Shown: in pieces, positions 16,194 to 24,810 of the stretch
Layout: each line of letters starts with the position of its first letter
Position numbering within the stretch: the first letter of the stretch is position 1
Assembly (NCBI GenBank): GCA_964580575.1
Contig: CAZOLJ010000017.1
Location: forward strand, 1-64,000
From: CAVPDE01 sp964580575
GTDB lineage: Bacteria > Desulfobacterota > DSM-4660 > Desulfatiglandales > HGW-15
Reading direction: 5' to 3'
Length of the DNA stretch: 64,000 nucleotides
Made by a program: the position numbers and the translations under genes
Notes under the pieces: generated by a model
The model's input: only the letters and a program-made list of their open reading frames with translations
The model's database searches: none
Told to the model about the DNA's origin: nothing

Positions 16194-17077
16194 CAGGCTT
16201 CGCTTCTCCGAAGATAGATCTCCCAACGCCCGATGGCCAGGGAAAGGGCAAGGGTCAGGAGGAGATAGAGCGCCGTGATGACGATCCAGACTTCGAAAAT
16301 GAGGTACGTGGCGGACATGAGTTCCATGCCCTGGAAGGTCAGTTCCGGAATGGAGATGACGGAAACAATGGCCGAGTCCTTGATCGTTGAAATGAATTGG
16401 CCGGCCAGGGGAGGAAGAATCCTCTGGGCCGCCAGAGGCAGGATCACGTAGCGCAGCTGCTGCCATCGCGAAAGACCGAGCGCATAGGCCGCCTCCCAGG
16501 TCCCCTTCTCAATCGATTGGATACCGGCCCTCACGATCTCCGTGATGTAAGCGCCTTCAAAAAGGGCGAGCGTGATGAGGGCGGAGACAAAGGCTGAAAA
16601 CATGGACGGGGGGGCCAGGAACAACGCGACGGCATCCTGAAAACCTTGGGAGCGGGAAGAGAGAAAAGAGTCAATGCCCAAAAAGGACATGACCTGCCCG
16701 CTCAGAAAGTAGTAGAAAATGAAAATCAGCACCAGGGGCGGCACATTGCGGACCAGTTCCACATAGGTCCGCCCGATGAGCCGGCTGAAAAGGTTGTGGC
16801 TCACGCGGCAGAGCCCCATGACCAGACCGATAAGGGTGGCAAGGAAAGTCCCCCACAGGCTCAAGCGAATTGTGTTGTAGAGCCCGAGGAGCAGAACATT
16901 GGGCACCCAGCCCCCGGTCTCTTGATCAAACCGCAGAAGAAACTGGGGCACGGATTCCCAGTCCCACTTGTAATGAAGGTAGACGGTGATCCGGTGGGCG
17001 GCATAACCCAACGCGACCAGAATGACGCAGGCCAGGAGGAGATCAAAAAGCCGGATTTTCGCTTTTTTCTTGATCAA
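16193..17077 (-). CDS. Polar amino-acid ABC transporter permease (second permease)
   Basis: 294 residues, HisM/GlnP family. The membrane part is preceded by an N-terminal helix; the EAA-type motif is GTWEAAYALGLSRWQQLRYV and the family hallmark ELVRNVPPLVLIF is present. It pairs with the permease at 18859-19668 to form the heterodimeric channel. A 60-base gap separates it from the binding-protein gene upstream. Confidence 0.9.
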   Translation of the reverse strand: MIKKKAKIRLFDLLLACVILVALGYAAHRITVYLHYKWDWESVPQFLLRFDQETGGWVPNVLLLGLYNTIRLSLWGTFLATLIGLVMGLCRVSHNLFSRLIGRTYVELVRNVPPLVLIFIFYYFLSGQVMSFLGIDSFLSSRSQGFQDAVALFLAPPSMFSAFVSALITLALFEGAYITEIVRAGIQSIEKGTWEAAYALGLSRWQQLRYVILPLAAQRILPPLAGQFISTIKDSAIVSVISIPELTFQGMELMSATYLIFEVWIVITALYLLLTLALSLAIGRWEIYLRRSEA

Positions 17078-17138
17078 GGGGCATCCATCACGGAAAAGGC
17101 GCTGAGGCCCGAATCAGGCCCGCAGCGCCGCTTTAGAC

Positions 17139-17963
17139 TCACTTCACGAGGCTTTCCCAGTCCGTCGTTTCAAACCAGTAGTGTTTGCGTTCGGCCAGCC
17201 ATCCGTCCGCCTGCCTGACCGTGATCCAGTTGTTGAAGTAATTGAGGGTGTCCACATCCCCCTTCTTGAGAGCGAATCCGATCGGTTCCTTGGTAAAGGT
17301 CTCCTTCAAGGGCAGGAACAGCTTGTCCGGATACTTCAAGGCCTGGTAGGCCGGCATGGGTGCAGACGCAATGACTGCGTGGGCCTTGCCGTTGAGAAGT
17401 TCCTGGATGGCCTTGGACTCGTCATCGAACTTGGTCAGCTGCGCCTTGGGCATGAATTTTTGGGCAGCGGCCACAGGGGTGGCGCCCAGCCGGACCGCAA
17501 GGGTCACTTCAGGCCGGTTGAAATCCTGCAGGGTTTTGAAGTTGCCGGCCAGCTCCTTGTTCGCCACCAGGGACATGCCGCTCGTGTCATAGGGGATGGT
17601 GAAGTTCACTTTCAGATTGCGCGACGGGAGAATCCCCATGCCGCCGATGATCACGTCGAATTTGCCCGACAAAAGCGCCGGGATGATGCCGTCCCAGTTC
17701 GTGGGAACGAATTCCACTTTCACCCCCATGTCCTCGGCTAAACGCTTAGCGACATCGATCTCAAAGCCCACGAGATTGCCGGTCTTGTCTTTCATGGCCC
17801 AGGGCTGGAACGTAGACATCCCTACTTTCAGTGTTTTTCTTTTGAGGGCCTGCTCCAGCGTGCTTTCGCCGGTTAGCTTCTGCTGAACTTCTCCGGCAAA
17901 CGCCGGTCCCATGAGCATCAACACCGCGACGATAAGCGCCAAACCCATCATTCTTTTTTTCAT
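17139..17963 (-). CDS. Periplasmic amino-acid-binding protein of the ABC importer
   Basis: 274 residues, SBP_bac_3 family. Signal peptide MKKRMMGLALIVAVLMLMGP then AFAG. Ligand-binding blocks: VGMSTFQPWAMKDK, GFEIDVAKRLAEDMGV, DVIIGGMGILPSRN. The family binds polar amino acids or opines in the periplasm; the ligand cannot be read from sequence. The next stretch, about 130 bases to the ATPase gene, contains a CCCCTTTAGAAAAGGGG hairpin. Confidence 0.9.
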   Translation of the reverse strand: MKKRMMGLALIVAVLMLMGPAFAGEVQQKLTGESTLEQALKRKTLKVGMSTFQPWAMKDKTGNLVGFEIDVAKRLAEDMGVKVEFVPTNWDGIIPALLSGKFDVIIGGMGILPSRNLKVNFTIPYDTSGMSLVANKELAGNFKTLQDFNRPEVTLAVRLGATPVAAAQKFMPKAQLTKFDDESKAIQELLNGKAHAVIASAPMPAYQALKYPDKLFLPLKETFTKEPIGFALKKGDVDTLNYFNNWITVRQADGWLAERKHYWFETTDWESLVK

Positions 17964-18094
17964 CTTCGACCTCCTCTCTGTTGTTTCTTTCGGTTAATCC
18001 CAAATCCCCTCTGTCTCCCCTTTAGAAAAGGGGAGGACCTTACTCTGGATTCCCGCTCCTTCCAATCTTCCAGCATTCCATCATTCCGGTGCGC

Positions 18095-18847
18095 TCACAG
18101 CACCTGGCTCAGGAAAAGCCTCGTCCTCTCTTCTTTCGGGTTGGTGAAAAACCGCTCTGTGGGCCCTTCCTCGATGATCCGCCCGCCTTCCATGAACACC
18201 ATCCGCTCGCTCACTTCCCTGGCAAAGCCCATCTCGTGGGTCACCACCACCATGGTCATTCCCTCCCTCGCAAGTTGCTTCATGACCGCCAGCACCTCTC
18301 CCGTCATTTCAGGGTCCAGGGCGCTTGTGGCTTCGTCAAAGAGCATGACCTTGGGCATCATGGCCAGAGCCCTTGCGATTGCGACCCGCTGCTGCTGGCC
18401 TCCACTCAGGTGATTTGGAAAAATGTTGGCCTTTTCGGGAATGCCCACTTTGTTGAGCAACGCCTTGGAAAACTCCATGGCCTCTTTCCTGGTCTTCTTC
18501 CTCACCAGGACTTGGGCCAGGTTCAAATTCTCAAGCACCGTCAGGTGGGGGAAAAGGTTGAAAGACTGAAAAACCATCCCCACTTCTTTACGAATTTCCA
18601 GCCGGTTCTGCTTGTCCTCATCCAGCGGGATACCGTCTATCATGATTGACCCGCTGTCGACTTCTTCGAGCCCGTTCAAGCACCTCAGAAAAGTCGATTT
18701 TCCGGACCCTGACGGGCCGATCACCACCAGCACTTCCTTCCGGCGTACTCGAATGGAGAAATCGGAAAGCGCGCACACCCCCCCGGGAAAAGTCTTGAAG
18801 ACGTTATCCACAACAATGATCTCTTCTCCGGGAACGTTCTTGTCCAA
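18095..18847 (-). CDS. Amino-acid ABC transporter ATP-binding protein (GlnQ-like)
   Basis: 250 residues. Walker A GPSGSGKSTFLRCLNGLE near residues 39-46, Q-loop VFQSFNLFPHLTVLENL, signature LSGGQQQRVAIARALA, Walker B VMLFDEATSALDPE and the H-loop VVVTHEMGFA. It energises the two permeases of this operon. It starts 11 bases after the upstream permease gene. Confidence 0.93.
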   Translation of the reverse strand: MDKNVPGEEIIVVDNVFKTFPGGVCALSDFSIRVRRKEVLVVIGPSGSGKSTFLRCLNGLEEVDSGSIMIDGIPLDEDKQNRLEIRKEVGMVFQSFNLFPHLTVLENLNLAQVLVRKKTRKEAMEFSKALLNKVGIPEKANIFPNHLSGGQQQRVAIARALAMMPKVMLFDEATSALDPEMTGEVLAVMKQLAREGMTMVVVTHEMGFAREVSERMVFMEGGRIIEEGPTERFFTNPKEERTRLFLSQVL

Positions 18848-18858
18848 GCCCTCACCTC

Positions 18859-19668
18859 CTACCCGGTCTCGCCCAATCGCCTCTCCATCATGCTCACCAC
18901 GATGGAAAGGCTCACGGTGACGAGAAGGTAGATCGCTGCAATGGTAAACCAGATCTCAAAAGCAAGAAATGTCTCTGATATGATCTCCCGGCCTCTCATC
19001 GTAAGATCATAGACTGCGATGGTGCTGACGAGAGCGGAGTCTTTGACAAGGGATATGGCCTGGCTCGTGAGAGGAGGAAGGATGCGGCGAATGGCCTGGG
19101 GCAGGATGATCCGCCGGTACGCGTCGAAGGAACTGAGACCGAGGCTGTGCGCAGCCTCCCACTGGCCTTTGTGAATCGAAACGATGCCGGCCCTGAAAAT
19201 CTCCGACGCATAGGCTCCTTCGAACAGGCTCAGCGCAAGCACGGCAGAAGCGAAGCGGCCGAGATCAAAGATCGGTGCCATGACAAAGTAAATGAAAAAC
19301 AGCTGGACCAGGAGAGGCGTATTCCGGATCAACTCCAGATACACACGGGCGACCGTCCTGGCCAAATACGAATCCGACAGGCGGCACAGGGCGCTGATCA
19401 ATCCGAAGCTGAATGCAAGAACGAGACTGACCCCTGTGATCTCAAAGGTGACCATAAGCCCGTCGATCAGAGGGCCGGCAAGCCACCTTCCCTCCTCATG
19501 GGTCAGGATATACTGGGGCACCCGATACCACTGCCAGTTGTAGCCCAGTTTCGCGGTCCCTGTACCCGTGATCCAGGTGAGAACCGCTATGACCAGAAGG
19601 AAAGCCCCGACGTCTACGAGGGGCGATCGTTTAGAGTATCGGCCAGCTCTGATAGAAGATCCTTTCAT
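18859..19668 (-). CDS. Polar amino-acid ABC transporter permease (first permease)
   Basis: 269 residues. HisQM family: ELIRNTPLLVQLFFIYFV, and the EAA loop GQWEAAHSLGLSSFDAYRRI. First gene of the minus-strand operon permease - ATPase - binding protein - permease - MATE. Both permeases carry the same unusual N-terminal helix followed by a WQWYRVPQY/WDWESVPQF motif, so they look like paralogues. Confidence 0.9.
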   Translation of the reverse strand: MKGSSIRAGRYSKRSPLVDVGAFLLVIAVLTWITGTGTAKLGYNWQWYRVPQYILTHEEGRWLAGPLIDGLMVTFEITGVSLVLAFSFGLISALCRLSDSYLARTVARVYLELIRNTPLLVQLFFIYFVMAPIFDLGRFASAVLALSLFEGAYASEIFRAGIVSIHKGQWEAAHSLGLSSFDAYRRIILPQAIRRILPPLTSQAISLVKDSALVSTIAVYDLTMRGREIISETFLAFEIWFTIAAIYLLVTVSLSIVVSMMERRLGETG

Positions 19669-19925
19669 ACCTAAAGGGCGAGCATTAAAGGCTGAAGTCT
19701 ATTTTGGTTTTCCAGCTGAAAGAGTGTGAGATTTGCTCCGAGCCCCTTGACAGGAGGCTTTTCCACTTTTATCATTCATACATTCACGAGGCCTTTCAGG
19801 GCCTCAATTCGGTAATCTTATCCATGGGCCCCTTGCGGGCATACCGCAAAACGATGTTCTATTTTAAGCATCTTTTGTTTCTTCGCTAGGGTGAATAGGG
19901 AATACTTCAAGGAGGAGGTTGGGCT
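19669..19925. other. Divergent intergenic region between ABC operon and rubredoxin
   Basis: About 257 bases without a credible gene; a 61-codon ORF inside lacks a ribosome-binding site and family features. It must hold the divergent promoters; AAGGAGGAGG at 19909-19918 is the ribosome-binding site of the rubredoxin gene. Confidence 0.5.
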
Positions 19926-20087
19926 ATGGCTAAATATGTGTGTTCCGTGTGCGGTTATGTGTATGATCCTGCAGTAGGTGATCCTGACAATGGCGTGAAG
20001 GCTGGAACTTCTTTTGAAAAGCTGCCCGGGGATTGGGTATGCCCCGTGTGCGGGGCTTCCAAGGACCAGTTTGAAAAGGAAGCTTGA
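19926..20087 (+). CDS. Rubredoxin
   Basis: 53 residues, a standard rubredoxin: KYVCSVCGYVYDPAVGDPD, then GTSFEKLPGDWVCPVCGASK. The two CxxCG motifs hold one iron. Strong ribosome-binding site AAGGAGGAGG upstream. It serves as a one-electron carrier, typically to rubrerythrin or rubredoxin-oxygen oxidoreductase in anaerobes; a rubrerythrin gene lies at 25951-26451. Confidence 0.97.
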   Translation: MAKYVCSVCGYVYDPAVGDPDNGVKAGTSFEKLPGDWVCPVCGASKDQFEKEA

Positions 20088-20175
20088 TTCCTTTTCAGCA
20101 CCTTGTGACCTCAATTGAAACTTTGCCGTCAAGGTTCTTTTCCCTATTCCTGTCTCGGGCACAAGGACCCTTGAG

Positions 20176-20856
20176 TTGAAGGACCGCGGTCGCAGCCTCA
20201 AGAAAAAGCTTTTCGATCTTTTGAGTCAGGACGATTTGGACAAGGCCCTTGTGGAGATAGGCCGATTTCCCCCCCGGCAGATCATAAACCCCCTTTTGTC
20301 TTTTATCCAGAGCGGCAATGAAAAGGTGAAATGGGGGGCTGTCAAGGCAGCGGGACAAGTTGTCAGTCGACTGGCTGAGAGCGATCTGGAAGCCGCCAGG
20401 GTGATCATGCGACGTCTCATGTGGACCCTAAACGATGAGTCAGGAGGAATCGGGTGGGGATCTCCTGAGGCCATGGGAGAAATTCTGGCCGCTCACAGCG
20501 GGCTTGCCCAGGAGTACGCTGTTATTCTGCTGTCCTACGCGAGAGAGGACGGGAACTATCTTGAGCACGAGGGGCTGCAGCGAGGCCTGCTGTGGGGAAT
20601 CGGCAGGCTCTCCGAGAAAAGACCGGAATTGGTCAAAGGAGCTTCAGCGTTTCTTTTACCCTACCTGGAGTCACAAGATGAAGTGATCCGGGGTGTGGCG
20701 GTACGCATCATGGGTCTTCTCCAAGTGAAAGAAGCGCAACCAGTGCTTCGTAAGTTGACGCAAGATGAATCAGAGCTGGTCCTCCTGGTCGAAAAAGATC
20801 TCACCAAGGTCCGGGTGAAAGACCTTGCGGAAGAGGCATTGAGAGCGATGGGGTGA
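20176..20856 (+). CDS. DVU0298-like HEAT-repeat protein
   Basis: 226 residues, probably from TTG 20176 since no ATG is available nearby. Helical-repeat protein: VKWGAVKAAGQVVSRLAE, then RRLMWTLNDESGGIGWGSPE, which I recall as the conserved core of the DVU0298 family of sulfate reducers, and DEVIRGVAVRIMGLLQVKEA near the C terminus as another HEAT unit. The family's role is unknown; HEAT proteins usually bind other proteins. It stands between rubredoxin and the octaheme cytochrome. Confidence 0.75.
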   Translation: MKDRGRSLKKKLFDLLSQDDLDKALVEIGRFPPRQIINPLLSFIQSGNEKVKWGAVKAAGQVVSRLAESDLEAARVIMRRLMWTLNDESGGIGWGSPEAMGEILAAHSGLAQEYAVILLSYAREDGNYLEHEGLQRGLLWGIGRLSEKRPELVKGASAFLLPYLESQDEVIRGVAVRIMGLLQVKEAQPVLRKLTQDESELVLLVEKDLTKVRVKDLAEEALRAMG

Positions 20857-20894
20857 ACGCTCCAGGGTTTGATGCTCTTGCGACGAGTCGCAAA

Positions 20895-21062
20895 AGACTC
20901 TTTTCTGTCATTCCGGCAAAAGTCCCTCGACAGGCTCGGGACCCTGAGCTTGTCGAACGGGCCGGAATCCAGGCTCTTCGAGCACTTGCATAATGCCTGG
21001 ACCCCGGTTCTTGTCCGCCCTCCAGAGGCGGGTAAACCTCTGGCGGGTTCACCGGGGTGACG
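20895..21062. repeat. Dispersed inverted repeat (CATTCCGG...CCGGGGTGACG type)
   Basis: CTGTCATTCCGGC, TCGACAGGCTCGGGACCCTG, AGCTTGTCGAACGGGCCGGAA, then CTGGACCCCGG and CCGGGGTGACG: several complementary arms that fold into a long hairpin. Related pieces lie at about 27100-27140. This is a common intergenic repeat type, not a gene. Confidence 0.65.
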
Positions 21063-21105
21063 ACTTATTGCGAATCCATCAGGTTGTGGAAAGGGACGGA
21101 AAACC

Positions 21106-22590
21106 ATGAAATCTTTGCTGGTTGCCTTCGTGGCGGTGTTTTTCTTTTCGGCTCAAGCGTTAGGAACTGAAGGTCCGGTCAGTGAAGAATCCGCTGCCTG
21201 CATTGAATGTCACAGCACCTTTAACCCGGGCATCGTTTCAGCGTGGAAGAAAAGCCGCATGTCCAGGGTGATTCCCAGGGCGGCCAAAAGCGTGGCGGCT
21301 AAACAGAGAAGAGTTTCTTTTGAGCAGATCCCGGAGAATCTTGCCAACGTGGTGGTGGGATGTGCCGAGTGTCACACCCTCAATCCTGAAAAGCACAAGG
21401 ACAGCTTCGATCACAACGGGTACAAAGTCCACGTGGTCGTCACCCCCCAGGATTGTGCGACATGCCACCCTGTTGAGGTGACCCAGTTCGGAAAGAACCT
21501 CATGTCCGAGGCTCACGGCAATCTTGAAAACAACCCTGTCTACCAGAGCCTGGTCAAATCGGTCACCGGTATTCAGTCCTTCAAGGACATGGCCACAACC
21601 CTCAGGGACCCGGATGAATTGACCCTTTCGGATGCCTGCAGACAGTGCCACGGAACGGTCGTTGACGTGAAGGGATTCGCGACCAGGGAGACGGATCAGG
21701 GAGACATGTCCTTTCCTGTGCTCACGGGATGGCCCAACCAGGGCGTCGGCCGAATCAACCCTGACGGAAGCAAGGGGTCCTGCAGCGCCTGCCACACGCG
21801 GCACCAGTTTGCGATTGAAATGGCGCGAAAGCCTTACACCTGTTCCCAGTGCCACAAAGGCCCGGACGTCCCTGCCTTTAAAGTCTATGAAGTGAGCAAG
21901 CACGGGAATATTTATTCGGCTCTCGGTCACGGCTGGAACTATGACCATGTTCCCTGGAGCATCGGCAAGGATATCGCTGCGCCCACCTGTGCCACCTGCC
22001 ATGTCAGCATGGTCAGCAGCGGCGGCGAGATCATTGCGGAGAGGACTCACCAGATGAACGATCGCCTTCCATGGCGCATTTTCGGCCCGATCTATGCCCA
22101 CCCTCACCCCAAGTCACCGGATACCACGGTGATCAGGAACAAAGCGGGCCTTCCGCTTCCCACGGAGCTGACAGGAGAACCGGCCGCCGAATACTTGATC
22201 GGCAGCGAAGAGCAAACCGAGAGAAGAAAAACCATGCAGAAGGTGTGTCTGTCCTGCCACAGTCAGACCTGGGTAGAGGGTCATTTCGAGCGATTCGAAA
22301 ACACGATCCAGAAAACCAATGAGATGACGCTGGCCGCTACGAACGTGCTCCTCTCGGCCTGGAAAAAAGGGGCCGCCTCTCAGAAAGACGGCCTTTTCAA
22401 CGAAGCGATCGAGAAGCAGTGGGTGGAGCAGTGGCTCTTCTATGCCAACTCCACGCGATTTTCTTCCGCCATGGCCGGGGCCGACTACGGGGTTTTTGCG
22501 AATGGGCGATGGTTTATGGCCAAAAATATGCAGGAAATGGTGGACTGGCTCAAGTTCAAACTGAAGGCTAAAGAGCCCCCAAAACAGTGA
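21106..22590 (+). CDS. Octaheme c-type cytochrome, hydroxylamine oxidoreductase (HAO)-like
   Basis: 494 residues with a signal peptide (KSLLVAFVAVFFFSAQALG). I count eight CxxCH heme sites: CIECH, CAECH, CATCH, CRQCH, CSACH, CSQCH, CATCH and CLSCH. The block RKPYTCSQCHKGPDVPAFKV followed by SKHGNIYSALGHGWNY is typical of the HAO family. In bacteria without ammonia oxidation such proteins are thought to act reductively on nitrite or hydroxylamine. Whether the Tyr that cross-links the catalytic heme in oxidative HAO is present I cannot tell without an alignment. The presence of hcp (hydroxylamine reductase) 6 kb away makes a nitrogen-oxide stress role plausible. Confidence 0.88.
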   Translation: MKSLLVAFVAVFFFSAQALGTEGPVSEESAACIECHSTFNPGIVSAWKKSRMSRVIPRAAKSVAAKQRRVSFEQIPENLANVVVGCAECHTLNPEKHKDSFDHNGYKVHVVVTPQDCATCHPVEVTQFGKNLMSEAHGNLENNPVYQSLVKSVTGIQSFKDMATTLRDPDELTLSDACRQCHGTVVDVKGFATRETDQGDMSFPVLTGWPNQGVGRINPDGSKGSCSACHTRHQFAIEMARKPYTCSQCHKGPDVPAFKVYEVSKHGNIYSALGHGWNYDHVPWSIGKDIAAPTCATCHVSMVSSGGEIIAERTHQMNDRLPWRIFGPIYAHPHPKSPDTTVIRNKAGLPLPTELTGEPAAEYLIGSEEQTERRKTMQKVCLSCHSQTWVEGHFERFENTIQKTNEMTLAATNVLLSAWKKGAASQKDGLFNEAIEKQWVEQWLFYANSTRFSSAMAGADYGVFANGRWFMAKNMQEMVDWLKFKLKAKEPPKQ

Positions 22591-22638
22591 GGGTGCAGGT
22601 CTTCCCTCGCTTTCTGAACCTCAAACAGGAGTTTTGAA

Positions 22639-24465
22639 ATGGAAAAGCAACATAAGTTTTCCATCTGGTATGTGCTGCTGGGTATCTGGGTCGTTCTCCT
22701 GATCCAGAACTATCTCGGTTCAGCGCTTGCCATTAAGACCATCCCCTACAGCGAGTTCCTGACCCTGGTCAAGGAAAACCGGGTTGCAGAGGTGGCGATC
22801 TCCGCCAACCAGATCCAGGGCAAGATGAAGGTCGACGACAAGGATCCGAACAAGACAGAGCTCTTCAAGACCTTGCGCGTGGACCCGGAGATATCCGCCC
22901 TTCTCGAACAGCACAGCGTCACCTTCAAAGGCCAGGTGGAATCCACGATTTTGCGGGATTTGTTTTCCTGGATCTTTCCCCTCGTCCTCTTTTTCGGCGT
23001 CTGGTACTTCCTCATGAAGCGCATGGCAGGGCAGCAGGCAGGGTTCATGACGCTGGGCAAAAACAAGGCAAAAATCTACATGCAAAACGAGCTCGACGTC
23101 ACCTTCAATGACGTGGCCGGTGTGGACGAGGCAAAGCAGGAACTGGTGGAGGTGATCGATTTTCTGAAAGAACCCGGAAGGTTCACGCAGCTGGGCGGCA
23201 AAATGCCCAAGGGCATTTTGCTCGTCGGTCCTCCCGGGACAGGCAAGACCCTTTTGGCCAAGGCCGTGGCAGGGGAAAGCCAAGTGCCTTTCTTCAGCAT
23301 GAGCGGTTCCGAGTTTGTGGAGATGTTTGTGGGTCTTGGCGCAGCGCGCGTGAGAGATCTCTTCGAACAGGCCAAACAGAAAGCGCCCTGCATTATATTC
23401 ATAGACGAACTGGATGCTCTAGGAAAGGCCAGAGGTTTCGGTAACATCGGAGGCCACGACGAGCGGGAACAGACCCTGAACCAACTTCTCGTGGAGATGG
23501 ACGGCTTTGACCCGAAAGTGGGGGTGATCCTCATGGCCGCCACCAACAGGCCGGAGATTCTTGATCCTGCGCTGCTGCGGCCCGGTCGCTTTGATCGGCA
23601 CATTCTGGTGGATCGTCCGGACAAGAAAGGGCGGGAGGAAATTATCAATGTCCATCTCAAGAAAGTCACAATAGCCAGAAACCTGGACATCGAAAAAATC
23701 GCTTCAATGACACCCGGAATGGTCGGTGCAGACCTCGCCAATCTGGTGAATGAGGCGGCTCTCCTCGCTGTGCGCAGGGGAAAGAAAGAGGTCACCATGT
23801 CGGAATTCGAGGAGGCGGTCGAAAGGGTCATGGCCGGTTTGGAGAAGAAGAACCGCCTGATCAACCCGGAGGAACGAAAAATCGTGGCCTACCACGAGCT
23901 GGGACACGCCCTGGTGGCTCTTTCGCTGCCCGGCACAGACCCGGTCCAGAAGATTTCCATCATCCCTCGAGGCATTGCCGCCTTGGGCTACACCATGCAG
24001 GTGCCCACAGAAGATCGTTTTCTGATGAAGAAGACAGAACTCCTGAACAAAATTGCCACCCTTCTGGGAGGGCGGGCGGCCGAGGAGATCGTGTTCGGAG
24101 ATATCTCCACGGGAGCACACAATGATCTTTCCAAGGCCACGGACATCGCCCGGAGCATGGTCAAGGAGTACGGCATGAGTGTGACCATCGGGCAGGTTTA
24201 TTTTTCCCGGGAGAAGAGACCCCTCTTTGTCGAAGCAGGGATGCCGGCCGGGGGCGAATACAGCGAAGCTACGGCAGAGATGATCGACAAGGAGATCAAG
24301 GAGATCATTTCGCTTCAATACAAGCGGGCTTTGGACATCCTCGGAGAGAAGAAAGACGTGATGGACAAAGGGGCCGAGGTTCTTCTGGAAAAAGAGAAGA
24401 TCGACGGAGAGGAACTGAAAGCGTTGGTGGGGTTGCCGGGCACCTCGAGTCCCATTGTTCATTGA
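22639..24465 (+). CDS. ftsH: ATP-dependent zinc metalloprotease FtsH
   Basis: 608 residues. Two N-terminal membrane helices (about 10-30 and 110-130) bracket a small periplasmic domain. AAA+ module: Walker A GPPGTGKT, Walker B IIFIDELDALG, second region of homology ATNRPEILDPALLRPGRFD. The zinc motif is HELGH rather than the common HEAGH, and the AAA segment is GFGNIGGHDEREQTLNQLL. It degrades membrane and regulatory proteins. The variant motif and the position next to CbpM/DnaJ-like genes suggest a stress-related paralogue. Confidence 0.93.
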   Translation: MEKQHKFSIWYVLLGIWVVLLIQNYLGSALAIKTIPYSEFLTLVKENRVAEVAISANQIQGKMKVDDKDPNKTELFKTLRVDPEISALLEQHSVTFKGQVESTILRDLFSWIFPLVLFFGVWYFLMKRMAGQQAGFMTLGKNKAKIYMQNELDVTFNDVAGVDEAKQELVEVIDFLKEPGRFTQLGGKMPKGILLVGPPGTGKTLLAKAVAGESQVPFFSMSGSEFVEMFVGLGAARVRDLFEQAKQKAPCIIFIDELDALGKARGFGNIGGHDEREQTLNQLLVEMDGFDPKVGVILMAATNRPEILDPALLRPGRFDRHILVDRPDKKGREEIINVHLKKVTIARNLDIEKIASMTPGMVGADLANLVNEAALLAVRRGKKEVTMSEFEEAVERVMAGLEKKNRLINPEERKIVAYHELGHALVALSLPGTDPVQKISIIPRGIAALGYTMQVPTEDRFLMKKTELLNKIATLLGGRAAEEIVFGDISTGAHNDLSKATDIARSMVKEYGMSVTIGQVYFSREKRPLFVEAGMPAGGEYSEATAEMIDKEIKEIISLQYKRALDILGEKKDVMDKGAEVLLEKEKIDGEELKALVGLPGTSSPIVH

Positions 24466-24488
24466 ACATTGATTATTGGGCATTGAAC

Positions 24489-24806
24489 ATGGACAAGGAA
24501 TTCTGGACAGTCACTGAGGTGATGGAAGTTTTCGAGGTGGACGAAGGGTTTCTTTCCGATCTCGAAGAAGAGGAACTGCTTTGCCCTGTGTGCAGGGAGG
24601 AATCCCCTGCAAAGGTCTTCCGGGCTGAGGAACTCGAAAAGCTCAAGCTTGTCAAAGCTCTGGTGGAAGACATGGGAGTCAACCTGCCTGGAGTAGAAGT
24701 CATTCTGCGCATGAGGCAGATGATGTTTGACATGAGAAGGCAGTTTGACGAAATTCTGGATGATCTGGCCCAGGAGTTTCAGGGCCGCCTGAAAAGAAGA
24801 CAATAA
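24489..24806 (+). CDS. MerR-like chaperone-modulator (CbpM-type) protein
   Basis: 105 residues from ATG 24489; an upstream TTG at 24462 reads a repeat. Winged-helix-like start FWTVTEVMEVFEVDEGFLSDL, a CPVC pair at ~32-35, then a helical tail with MGVNLPGVEVILRMRQMM, typical of MerR-type HTH proteins of the CbpM group. Those proteins bind the J domain of DnaJ/CbpA partners; a dnaJ gene lies directly downstream in convergent orientation, four bases away. Confidence 0.75.
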   Translation: MDKEFWTVTEVMEVFEVDEGFLSDLEEEELLCPVCREESPAKVFRAEELEKLKLVKALVEDMGVNLPGVEVILRMRQMMFDMRRQFDEILDDLAQEFQGRLKRRQ

Positions 24807-24810
24807 ATTC

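Noticed and set aside
19704..19889. 61-codon ORF upstream of rubredoxin
   Set aside because: No ribosome-binding site and no family; lies in the divergent promoter region.
23890..23904. HELGH in FtsH as a sign of an inactive protease
   Set aside because: The zinc-binding HExxH pattern is intact; only a non-ligand residue differs.
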